From Thiobacter sp964445085 (lineage in GTDB: Bacteria; Pseudomonadota; Gammaproteobacteria; Burkholderiales; Thiobacteraceae): 6,001 nucleotides of DNA. Of this stretch, positions 1 to 6,001 are shown one piece after another. Numbering within the stretch: the stretch's first letter is position 1; each line of letters opens with the position of its first letter. The position numbers and the translations under genes are program-made. Location of the stretch: positions 1 to 6,001 of the forward strand of contig CAYUJV010000146.1 in the NCBI GenBank assembly GCA_964445085.1, in the 5' to 3' direction. The notes beneath the pieces were generated by a model. That model saw nothing but the letters and a program-made list of their open reading frames with translations. It had not been told where the DNA came from and did not search any database.

Positions 1-561
1 CCAGCCGAGCTCGTCCTTGTCGCGGGCGATCCATTCCCGTTCCTCGGGCAGGAAGCCGGAGTTCTTCTGGTTCGACTTCCAGTTCTTGAGGTCGATTTCC
101 TGGTGGGCGATGTTCCAGTCGCCGCAGAGGATCGCCTCGCGGCCGCTTGCCTTCAGCGCCTGCAGGCGCGGGAAGAAACGCTCCATGAAGCTGAACTTGG
201 CCTGCTGCCGCTCCTCCGAGGACGAGCCGGAAGGCAGGTAGAGGGAGACCACGCTCAGGGGCCCGAAGCGCGCTTCGAGATAGCGCCCCTCGGCGTCGAT
301 GTCGGGAATGCCCAGGCCCTCGATGATCTCGTCCGGCTGCTTCCGGCTGTAGAGGCCGACGCCGCTGTAGCCCTTTTTCTCCGCATAGTGGAAATAGCCG
401 AAGAACCTGTCCGGTTGCAGCATCTCCCGCGTGAGGTCGGTGGCCTGGGCCTTGAGCTCCTGGACGCAGACGACATCGGCGTGCTGCCGGTGCATCCATT
501 CGAAGAAGCCCTTGTTGGCCGCGGAGCGGATGCCGTTGAGGTTCGCGGTTATAATGCGCAA
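1..561 (-). CDS. xth: Exodeoxyribonuclease III, 3' end cut by window edge
   Basis: This is an AP endonuclease and 3'-5' exonuclease of the exonuclease/endonuclease/phosphatase fold. It cleaves abasic sites and 3'-blocked ends in base excision repair in the cytoplasm. The first 187 codons are present. The N-terminus MRIITANLNGIRSA is typical of the family. Catalytic-type residues seen are E35 in VCVQELKAQ, Y108 in SLYLPSGSSSEERQ, and D148/N150 in CGDWNIAH. The last part, about 70 residues with the second Asp and the catalytic His, lies beyond the edge (family length about 255-260). The start is TTG at 561-559: an in-frame TAA at 567-565 rules out any longer form, and the first in-frame ATG is codon 23, which would remove the first conserved strand. 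Only a weak GAG lies at Shine-Dalgarno distance. It is divergent from pyrE, with 19 bp between starts. Confidence 0.95.
   Translation of the reverse strand, partial: MRIITANLNGIRSAANKGFFEWMHRQHADVVCVQELKAQATDLTREMLQPDRFFGYFHYAEKKGYSGVGLYSRKQPDEIIEGLGIPDIDAEGRYLEARFGPLSVVSLYLPSGSSSEERQQAKFSFMERFFPRLQALKASGREAILCGDWNIAHQEIDLKNWKSNQKNSGFLPEEREWIARDKDELGW
550..555 (+). promoter_or_regulatory. Candidate -10 box for pyrE inside the xth 5' end
   Basis: The hexamer TATAAT is a perfect sigma-70 -10 match, 25 bp upstream of the pyrE ATG, and would give a leader of about 19 nt. It lies in codons 3-5 of xth on the other strand. The region 16-18 bp upstream has no good -35 hexamer and there is no TGn extension, so the assignment rests on the -10 alone. 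No convincing promoter for xth was found in the opposite direction. Confidence 0.4.
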
Positions 562-580
562 AACTTACTCGCTTATTTTT

Positions 581-1225
581 ATGGACAATTTTCGGCAGGA
601 ATTCATCGAGTTCGCGGTCCAGAAGCAGGTGCTGCTGTTCGGCGAATTCAAGACCAAGGCCGGGCGCCTGAGCCCGTATTTCTTCAACTCCGGCCTGTTC
701 GACGACGGCGCTTCCATGGGCAGGCTCGCCCGATTTTACGCGAAAGCCATTCTGGCGTCGCAGCTCGAGTTCGACATGCTGTTCGGCCCGGCCTACAAGG
801 GCATTCCGCTGGCGGCCACGATCGCGGTCGCTCTGGCCGACATGGGCCGTAACGTCCCCTTCGCCTTCAACCGCAAGGAAGCCAAGGATCATGGCGAGGG
901 CGGGACGACGGTGGGGGCAACCCTAAAGGGAAGGGTGCTGATTGTCGATGATGTGATCTCGGCGGGCACTTCGGTGCGCGAGTCGGTGAACCTGATCCGC
1001 GCCCACGGGGCGACGCCCTGCGGCGTGGCGATCGCCCTCGACCGCCAGGAGCGCGGCCAGGGCGAGCTGTCCGCCGTGCAGGAGGTGTCGCGGGACTATG
1101 GTCTGCCGGTCATTGCCATCGCGACGCTGGAGGACCTGATCGGGTATTTGCGGTCGAAGCCCTCGCTTGCGCCGGAGTGTGAGCGGGTGCTGGCCTACCG
1201 CAAGCAATATGGAACCAAGACATAG
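581..1225 (+). CDS. pyrE: Orotate phosphoribosyltransferase PyrE
   Basis: PyrE joins orotate to PRPP to make orotidine 5'-monophosphate, the fifth step of de novo UMP synthesis, in the cytoplasm as a homodimer. The product is 214 aa, the usual length for the proteobacterial enzyme (about 213). Visible motifs are the N-terminal GEFKTKAGRLSPYFFNSGLF (residues 21-40), GPAYKGIPLA (69-78), the mobile catalytic loop FNRKEAKDHGEGG (96-108), and the PRPP-binding loop VLIVDDVISAGTS (119-131) with its acidic pair D123-D124. The frame is open 50 codons further upstream, but that stretch is antisense to xth and the family N-terminus begins at the ATG at 581. No Shine-Dalgarno precedes this ATG; the 19 bp before it are AT-rich. 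The DUF4124-type gene follows after 9 bp, suggesting cotranscription. No attenuator-like hairpin and T-run was seen upstream. Confidence 0.97.
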   Translation: MDNFRQEFIEFAVQKQVLLFGEFKTKAGRLSPYFFNSGLFDDGASMGRLARFYAKAILASQLEFDMLFGPAYKGIPLAATIAVALADMGRNVPFAFNRKEAKDHGEGGTTVGATLKGRVLIVDDVISAGTSVRESVNLIRAHGATPCGVAIALDRQERGQGELSAVQEVSRDYGLPVIAIATLEDLIGYLRSKPSLAPECERVLAYRKQYGTKT

Positions 1226-1227
1226 GA
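1224..1227 (+). promoter_or_regulatory. Shine-Dalgarno of the DUF4124-type gene, overlapping the pyrE stop
   Basis: AGGA begins inside the TAG stop codon of pyrE and sits 7 nt before the ATG at 1235. This supports that start and suggests translational coupling with pyrE. Confidence 0.65.
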
Positions 1228-1234
1228 AACGCGC

Positions 1235-1879
1235 ATGAAACGACTGTTGATTCTGGTGATGCTGCTGAGCTGTTCCGCCGCCCCGGCCTGGGCCGCCAAG
1301 CAGATGTACAAGTGGGTCGACGACAAGGGCAAGGTGCATTACGGCGACACCATCCCGCCGGAGTACGCCAAGGACGAAAGCAAGGAGCTGACCAAGAGCG
1401 GCCGGGTGATCAAGGAAACCCCGGCTGCCGCCACGCCGGCCCAGCTGCGCGCGCGGGAGGAGCAGGCCGCCCGGGAGAAGGAAGACAAGGAAAAAGCCGA
1501 CGAGCAGCGCCGCAAGGACAAGGCCCTGCTTGGCAGCTACACGACCGTGGGCGAGATCGACCTGGCGGAGAAGCGCAACGCCGAAGCCATCGACCTGCAG
1601 ATCAAGAGCAACGAGCTGCGCATCAAGTCGGTGCAGGGCCGGCTCGACGGACTGAAGAAACAGGAGGCGGGATTTGCCGCGCGCAACCGGCCGGTGCCGC
1701 CCGACCTCGCCGCCGACATCCGCCAGGCGGAGTCGGAGATCGTCCACCTCAATAACAATATCGCCGATGCGAATCGGGACAAGGAAGCCCTGCACGCCCG
1801 CTATGCCGCGGACCGCAAGCGCTACATGGAGCTGAAGGGCATCGCCAACCCGGCCGCGCCCGCTGCCGGCAAGCCCTGA
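1235..1879 (+). CDS. Secreted DUF4124-domain coiled-coil protein, function unknown
   Basis: A 214-aa protein with a clear export signal: positive MKR, hydrophobic LLILVMLL, then a likely signal peptidase I site after AWA at residue 20. The mature N-terminus, KQMYKWVDDKGKVHYGDTIPP (from about residue 22), matches the DUF4124 pattern, a short beta-rich domain common near the N-terminus of proteobacterial periplasmic proteins. Residues 70-100 are a highly charged Glu/Lys/Arg helix, and residues 105-200 are mostly helical with heptad-like spacing, so coiled coil is likely. The tail is Pro/Ala rich. Residues 10-13 read LLSC, which could be a poor lipobox, but cleavage there would leave a very short signal, so a soluble periplasmic protein is favoured. 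Function is not known. The position right after pyrE suggests shared transcription, not a shared pathway. Confidence 0.88.
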   Translation: MKRLLILVMLLSCSAAPAWAAKQMYKWVDDKGKVHYGDTIPPEYAKDESKELTKSGRVIKETPAAATPAQLRAREEQAAREKEDKEKADEQRRKDKALLGSYTTVGEIDLAEKRNAEAIDLQIKSNELRIKSVQGRLDGLKKQEAGFAARNRPVPPDLAADIRQAESEIVHLNNNIADANRDKEALHARYAADRKRYMELKGIANPAAPAAGKP

Positions 1880-1880
1880 T

Positions 1881-1894
1881 CGCGGGGCGCCGCG
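1881..1894. terminator. GC hairpin between convergent genes, possible weak bidirectional terminator
   Basis: CGCGG, a 4-nt loop GGCG and CCGCG form a perfect 5-bp stem in the 25-bp gap between the DUF4124-type gene and the gatB stop. Its position between converging genes fits a terminator read from either strand. There is no T-run on either side, so intrinsic termination is doubtful. In sequence this GC-rich, such a stem can arise by chance. Confidence 0.25.
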
Positions 1895-1904
1895 GACCGA
1901 GATC

Positions 1905-3341
1905 TCAGGCGCCCAGCTTCTTCTTCAGCAGCTCGGTGACCTGCTGCGGGTTGGCCTTGCCCTTGGTGCCCTTCATCACCTGACCCACCAGCGCGTTTAG
2001 CGCGCGCTCCTTGCCGGCGCGGAATTCCTCCACTGACTTGGCATTGGCGGCGATCACTTCGTCGACGATCTTCTCGATCGCGCCGGTGTCGGTGATCTGC
2101 TTCAGGCCCTTTTTGTCGATGATGGCGTCGGCATCGCCCTCGCCATTCCACATCGCCTCGAACACTTCCTTGGCGATCTTGCTGGAAATGGTGTTGTCGA
2201 GGATGCGCGCGATGAGGCCGGCGAGCTGCGCCGCACCGATCGGGCTGTCGGCGATGTCCCTGCCCTCGCGGTTCAGGGCGCCGGCCAGATCGCCCATCAC
2301 CCAGTTGGCGGCGGCCTTGGCATTGGCCGCGCCCACCTTCGCCACCACGTCCTCGAAATAGGCGGCCATGGCCTTGGTCGCGGTGAGCACGGTGGCGTCG
2401 TAGCCGGAGAGTCCATACTGCGACATGAAGCGGGCGCGCTTGACGTGGGGCAGCTCCGGGAGCGTGGCGCGGATGCCCTCGATCATCTCCTCGGACACCT
2501 TGAGCGGCAGCAGGTCCGGGTCCGGGAAGTAGCGGTAGTCGAAGGCCTCCTCCTTGGAGCGCATGGAGCGCGTCTCGTCTTTGTCCGAGTCGTACAGGCG
2601 CGTCTCCTGATCGATCTTGCCGCCGCTTTCAATGATCTCGATTTGGCGCGCGACCTCGTACTCGATGGCCTTCTCCAGGAAGCGGAAGGAGTTGAGGTTC
2701 TTGATCTCGCAGCGGGTACCGAACTTGTCCGAGCCTTTGGGGCGCACGGAAACATTCGCATCGCAGCGGAAGGAGCCTTCCTGCATGTTGCCGTCGCAGA
2801 TGTCCAGATACTGCACCAGGGAATGCAGGGTCTTGGCGTAGGCCACGGCCTCGGCGCTGCCGCGCAGGTCCGGCTCGGACACGATTTCCAGAAGCGGCGT
2901 GCCGGCGCGGTTCAGGTCGATGCCGGTCATGCCGTGGAAGTCCTCGTGCAGGGACTTGCCGGCGTCCTCTTCCAGGTGGGCACGGGTGATGCGGATGACT
3001 TTTTCCTGGTCGCCCACCTGGATCGTCAGCGTGCCTTTTTCCACGATCGGCAGCTCGTATTGGCTGATCTGGTAGCCCTTGGGCAGGTCCGGGTAGAAGT
3101 AATTCTTGCGCGCGAACACCGACTCGCGGTTGATGTGGGCGCCGATGGCCAGGCCGAACTTGATCGCCCGCTCCGCCGCGCCCTTGTTGAATACCGGCAG
3201 CACCCCGGGCAGGGCGATGTCCACCGCGCAGGCCTGGGTGTTGGGGGCCGCGCCGTACTGGGTGGACGCGCCGCTGAAAATCTTGGTGCGGGTGGAGAGC
3301 TGGGCATGCACTTCCAGCCCGATGACGACTTCCCATTCCAT
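1905..3341 (-). CDS. gatB: Asp-tRNA(Asn)/Glu-tRNA(Gln) amidotransferase subunit B
   Basis: GatB binds the misacylated tRNA, activates the side-chain carboxylate of Asp or Glu with ATP, and accepts ammonia from GatA to make Asn-tRNA or Gln-tRNA. The product is 478 aa, normal for the family. The catalytic cradle domain carries WEVVIGLEVHAQL (3-15), ARKNYFYPDLPKGYQISQYE (77-96), HLEEDAGKS (122-130), DLNRAGTPLLEIVSEPD (142-158), GSFRCDANVSVRP (189-201) and FDYRYFPDPDLLPL (267-280). H12, E124/E125 and E152 are the likely metal and acceptor-site residues by analogy with known GatB structures. From about residue 330 comes the helical tail, a YqeY-like domain that contacts tRNA. The frame stays open for 61 more codons upstream, but those run through an inverted repeat and the gatA 3' end. 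MEWEVVIG is the family N-terminus and has a Shine-Dalgarno, so 3341 is the start. Confidence 0.98.
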   Translation of the reverse strand: MEWEVVIGLEVHAQLSTRTKIFSGASTQYGAAPNTQACAVDIALPGVLPVFNKGAAERAIKFGLAIGAHINRESVFARKNYFYPDLPKGYQISQYELPIVEKGTLTIQVGDQEKVIRITRAHLEEDAGKSLHEDFHGMTGIDLNRAGTPLLEIVSEPDLRGSAEAVAYAKTLHSLVQYLDICDGNMQEGSFRCDANVSVRPKGSDKFGTRCEIKNLNSFRFLEKAIEYEVARQIEIIESGGKIDQETRLYDSDKDETRSMRSKEEAFDYRYFPDPDLLPLKVSEEMIEGIRATLPELPHVKRARFMSQYGLSGYDATVLTATKAMAAYFEDVVAKVGAANAKAAANWVMGDLAGALNREGRDIADSPIGAAQLAGLIARILDNTISSKIAKEVFEAMWNGEGDADAIIDKKGLKQITDTGAIEKIVDEVIAANAKSVEEFRAGKERALNALVGQVMKGTKGKANPQQVTELLKKKLGA

Positions 3342-3349
3342 AAGAAAAA

Positions 3350-3355
3350 CCTTTC
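3350..3355 (-). promoter_or_regulatory. gatB Shine-Dalgarno, next to an inverted repeat
   Basis: GAAAGG on the minus strand lies 8 nt before the gatB ATG at 3341 and fixes that start. One base separates it from the base of the 24-bp inverted repeat at 3357-3427, so folding of that repeat in the mRNA would leave this site just outside the stem. Confidence 0.7.
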
Positions 3356-3356
3356 G

Positions 3357-3427
3357 CCACAGAGTCACAGAGACACAGAGCAAACCAGGGAGATCTCGAA
3401 TTTCTCTGTGCCTCTGTGTCTCTGTGG
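3357..3427. repeat. Inverted repeat of CACAGAGN octads between gatA and gatB
   Basis: Two 24-bp arms (3357-3380 and 3404-3427) are inverted copies matching at 22 of 24 positions, around a 23-nt loop. Each arm is three tandem copies of CACAGAG separated by single bases (T and A in the left arm; A and G in the right arm read in reverse complement). The loop holds the palindrome GAGATCTC at 3390-3397. The element fills most of the 100-bp gatA-gatB gap. Translated, it gives TETQRHRE and LCVSVTLW, peptides I recall from spurious reading frames in many unrelated bacterial genomes, which fits a widespread dispersed palindromic repeat. It would be transcribed with the operon and could form a long mRNA hairpin. 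There is no T-run after it, so it is probably not a terminator. Confidence 0.88.
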
Positions 3428-3441
3428 TTAGATTTTGAGTT

Positions 3442-4896
<1,455 letters not shown>

Positions 4897-4910
4897 CGGA
4901 AGCTCGTTGT

Positions 4911-5007
4911 TGAGCCTGTAGCCCGCAGCCTGTAGCTTGTAGCGACTAGTGCGCGCGCCGCGCGCAACCTTTGCTACTGGCTACCAGCTACCCGCTACAA
5001 GCTGGTT
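4911..5007. repeat. Imperfect inverted repeat of GTAGCNN heptads between gatC and gatA
   Basis: The left arm has four tandem heptads at 4918-4945 (GTAGCCC, GCAGCCT, GTAGCTT, GTAGCGA), preceded by a degenerate copy TGAGCCT at 4911. The right arm has five inverted heptads at 4973-5007 (GCTACTG, GCTACCA, GCTACCC, GCTACAA, GCTGGTT). The GTAGC cores of the two arms can pair, while the two spacer bases mostly do not, giving a periodically bulged stem. The loop contains a GC palindrome at 4950-4966. The last unit overlaps the gatC TAA stop (5008-5006), and the whole element fills the 109-bp gap. It looks like a dispersed intergenic repeat; copy number elsewhere cannot be judged from this window. Confidence 0.8.
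4950..4966. repeat. GC-only palindrome at the centre of the heptad repeat
   Basis: TGCGCGCGCCGCGCGCA is an 8-bp perfect inverted repeat around one central base. Allowing a real loop, it can form a 6-bp stem with a 5-nt loop at the tip of the larger heptad-repeat structure. It is also an alternating purine-pyrimidine tract on each side of the centre. Confidence 0.6.
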
Positions 5008-5293
5008 ACTCAATCACCTTGGGCACCAGGTACAGCCCGGCTTCCACCTGCGGCGCCACGGCCTGGAAGGCCTCGTGCTGGTCGGTCTCGGACACCTGGT
5101 CCTCGCGCATGCGCAGATAGACGTCCTGGGCGTGGGCCATCGGCGCGACGCCGTCGGTGTTCACCGCCTGCATCTGTTCCACCAGGTGCAGGATGTTGGA
5201 CAGCTGGGTCAGGACCGGGGCCACTTCCGCCTCGGTGATTTCGATCCGGGCGAGGTGGGCGACGCGCTTCACGTCGGCTTCGGAAAATGACAT
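5006..5293 (-). CDS. gatC: Asp-tRNA(Asn)/Glu-tRNA(Gln) amidotransferase subunit C
   Basis: GatC is the small subunit that wraps around the GatA-GatB interface and stabilises the complex. The product is 95 aa, the usual length. The N-terminus MSFSEADVKRVAHLARIEI is the family signature, followed by the helical stretch LTQLSNILHLVEQMQAVNTDGVAPMAH and the C-terminal DQHEAFQAVAPQVEAGLYLVPKVIE. A GTG four codons upstream (5305) is also in frame, but the ATG at 5293 matches homologues and has a Shine-Dalgarno-like GGTGA 5 nt before it, which overlaps that GTG. It is the first gene of the operon, divergent from mreB, with 86 bp between starts. Its promoter must lie in that gap; a TATGAT at 5341-5336 on the minus strand is a possible -10, without a good -35. 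Confidence 0.95.
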   Translation of the reverse strand: MSFSEADVKRVAHLARIEITEAEVAPVLTQLSNILHLVEQMQAVNTDGVAPMAHAQDVYLRMREDQVSETDQHEAFQAVAPQVEAGLYLVPKVIE

Positions 5294-5298
5294 GGTTT

Positions 5299-5303
5299 TC
5301 ACC
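5299..5303 (-). promoter_or_regulatory. gatC Shine-Dalgarno that favours the ATG at 5293
   Basis: GGTGA on the minus strand, 5 nt before the ATG. It overlaps the alternative in-frame GTG start at 5305-5303, so it can serve only the ATG. Confidence 0.5.
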
Positions 5304-5306
5304 ACT

Positions 5307-5320
5307 TTTCGTTAACGAAA
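5307..5320. promoter_or_regulatory. Perfect 14-bp palindrome over the mreB -35, candidate operator
   Basis: TTTCGTTAACGAAA is identical to its reverse complement. It contains the mreB -35 hexamer (5312-5317) at its centre and lies 13 bp upstream of the gatC start on the other side. Such symmetry suits a dimeric DNA-binding protein acting on the mreB promoter, the gatC leader, or both. No regulator is identified from the sequence. A 14-bp perfect palindrome is expected about once per 16,000 positions at random, so chance within an 86-bp gap is about half a percent. Confidence 0.45.
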
Positions 5321-5340
5321 CAAGCCCTATAGGGTATCAT
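5312..5340 (+). promoter_or_regulatory. Sigma-70 promoter for mreB
   Basis: TTAACG at 5312-5317 (4 of 6 matches to the -35 consensus), a 17-bp spacer, and TATCAT at 5335-5340 (5 of 6 to the -10 consensus). Transcription would begin near 5347 and leave a leader of about 33 nt before the mreB ATG. The -10 overlaps TATGAT on the minus strand, a possible -10 for gatC, so the two directions may compete. Confidence 0.65.
5325..5334. promoter_or_regulatory. Perfect 10-bp palindrome in the mreB promoter spacer
   Basis: CCCTATAGGG is its own reverse complement and ends directly against the -10 box. It lies 4 bp after the 14-bp palindrome, so centre-to-centre distance is 16 bp. It could be a second regulator site, but a 10-bp palindrome in a gap of this size has a chance of roughly 8 percent. 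Confidence 0.3.
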
Positions 5341-5379
5341 ACGGGGCTACTTTCTCGCACCCTCTCACGGTACTCACAC

Positions 5380-6001
5380 ATGTTCGGATTCCTGCGCGGC
5401 TACTTCTCCACCGACCTCGCCATCGACCTCGGCACGGCCAACACCCTGATCTATGTCCGCGGCAAGGGCATCGTGCTGGACGAGCCTTCGGTGGTGGCCA
5501 TCCGCCAGGAAGGCGGGCCCACCGCCAAGAAGACCATCCAGGCGGTCGGGATCGAGGCCAAGCAGATGCTGGGGCGCACCCCGGGCAACATCACCGCCAT
5601 CCGCCCGATGAAGGATGGCGTGATCGCCGACTTCACCATCACCGAGCAGATGCTCAAGTACTTCATCAAGAAAATCCACGGCTCGCACCTGTTCGGCCCC
5701 AGCCCGCGCATCATCATCTGCGTGCCCTGCGGCTCGACCCAGGTGGAGCGCCGCGCCATCCGCGAATCGGCCATCGGCGCCGGCGCGCGCCAGGTGTATC
5801 TGATCGAGGAACCCATGGCGGCCGCCATCGGCGCCGACCTGCCGGTGGCGGAGGCGACCGGCTCCATGGTGGTGGACATCGGCGGCGGCACCACCGAAGT
5901 GGGCGTGATCTCCCTGGGCGGCATCGTCTATGCGGCCTCGGTGCGCGTCGGCGGCGACAAGTTCGACGAGGCCATCATCAACTACATCCGCCGCAACTAC
6001 G
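5380..6001 (+). CDS. mreB: Rod shape-determining protein MreB, 3' end cut by window edge
   Basis: MreB is the bacterial actin homologue. It forms membrane-bound ATP-dependent filaments that direct the elongation peptidoglycan machinery and keep cells rod-shaped. The first 207 codons are present out of about 347. MFGFLRGYFS is the short amphipathic N-terminal segment that binds the inner membrane in Gram-negative MreB. The actin-fold ATP site is visible as phosphate-1 DLAIDLGTANTLIYVRGKGI (12-31), LIEEPMAAAIGA (141-152) with its conserved Glu, and phosphate-2 MVVDIGGGTTEVGVISLGG (163-181), followed by RVGGDKFDEAI (189-199). The ATG at 5380 is the only start giving this N-terminus. No clear Shine-Dalgarno precedes it; the leader is pyrimidine-rich. 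In related bacteria mreC, mreD, mrdA and rodA follow, but these would be outside the window. Confidence 0.98.
   Translation, partial: MFGFLRGYFSTDLAIDLGTANTLIYVRGKGIVLDEPSVVAIRQEGGPTAKKTIQAVGIEAKQMLGRTPGNITAIRPMKDGVIADFTITEQMLKYFIKKIHGSHLFGPSPRIIICVPCGSTQVERRAIRESAIGAGARQVYLIEEPMAAAIGADLPVAEATGSMVVDIGGGTTEVGVISLGGIVYAASVRVGGDKFDEAIINYIRRNY

Noticed and set aside
103..852. A 249-codon plus-strand frame across xth and pyrE
   Set aside because: It crosses the divergent starts of two well supported genes in other frames and has no family features.
1262..1273. Lipoprotein lipobox (LLSC, residues 10-13) in the DUF4124-type protein
   Set aside because: Cleavage at residue 13 would leave a 12-residue signal with an atypical Leu at -2, whereas AWA at residues 18-20 is a good signal peptidase I site.
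923..1795. A 290-codon open frame on the minus strand opposite pyrE and the DUF4124-type gene
   Set aside because: It spans two real genes and their junction in antisense, with no recognisable domain and no ribosome site. It is a GC-rich shadow.
3357..3427. Intrinsic terminator between gatA and gatB
   Set aside because: The stem is strong but no T-run follows it on the minus strand, the loop is 23 nt, and gatB has no separate promoter that I can see, so termination here would silence a needed subunit.
2445..3431. A 328-codon open frame on the plus strand opposite gatB
   Set aside because: It is antisense to a complete, well conserved gatB, its composition is the Leu/Val/Arg/Gly-rich type produced by GC-rich codons read backwards, and its end is the translated repeat.
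4911..5007. CRISPR array
   Set aside because: The units are 7 bp with 2-bp variable positions and are arranged in opposed arms. There are no 25-40 bp repeats with unique spacers.

Overview
The window is a chromosomal housekeeping region of a high-GC Gram-negative bacterium, most likely a betaproteobacterium. That placement is inferred from GC-rich codon use, the protein family variants, and a gatC-gatA-gatB operon divergent from mreB, an order I associate with Betaproteobacteria such as the Rhodocyclales. No phage, transposase, CRISPR, defence or tRNA/rRNA gene is visible. Seven protein genes cover almost everything; two are cut by the window edges.

Layout. (1) Positions 1-561, minus strand: the 5' 187 codons of an exodeoxyribonuclease III gene (xth), starting at TTG with an in-frame stop two codons upstream. 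(2) Positions 581-1225, plus: pyrE, orotate phosphoribosyltransferase, divergent from xth with only 19 bp between the two start codons. (3) Positions 1235-1879, plus: a secreted DUF4124-type coiled-coil protein, 9 bp after pyrE and probably cotranscribed with it. (4) A 25-bp convergent gap with a short GC hairpin. (5) Positions 5293 down to 1905, minus: gatC, gatA and gatB, the three subunits of the tRNA-dependent amidotransferase. (6) Positions 5380-6001, plus: the first 207 codons of mreB, reading out of the window.

The genes themselves are ordinary: DNA repair, pyrimidine synthesis, a cell-envelope protein of unknown role, production of Asn-tRNA and/or Gln-tRNA, and rod-shape determination. 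The less ordinary content is in the gaps. Each junction inside gatCAB holds a different inverted-repeat element built of short tandem units: GTAGCNN heptads between gatC and gatA, and CACAGAGN octads between gatA and gatB. The gatC/mreB divergent region holds a convincing sigma-70 promoter for mreB, with a perfect 14-bp palindrome over its -35 and a perfect 10-bp palindrome filling the spacer up to its -10. These repeats and palindromes are the best candidates for follow-up. I found no evidence of a new multi-gene system.
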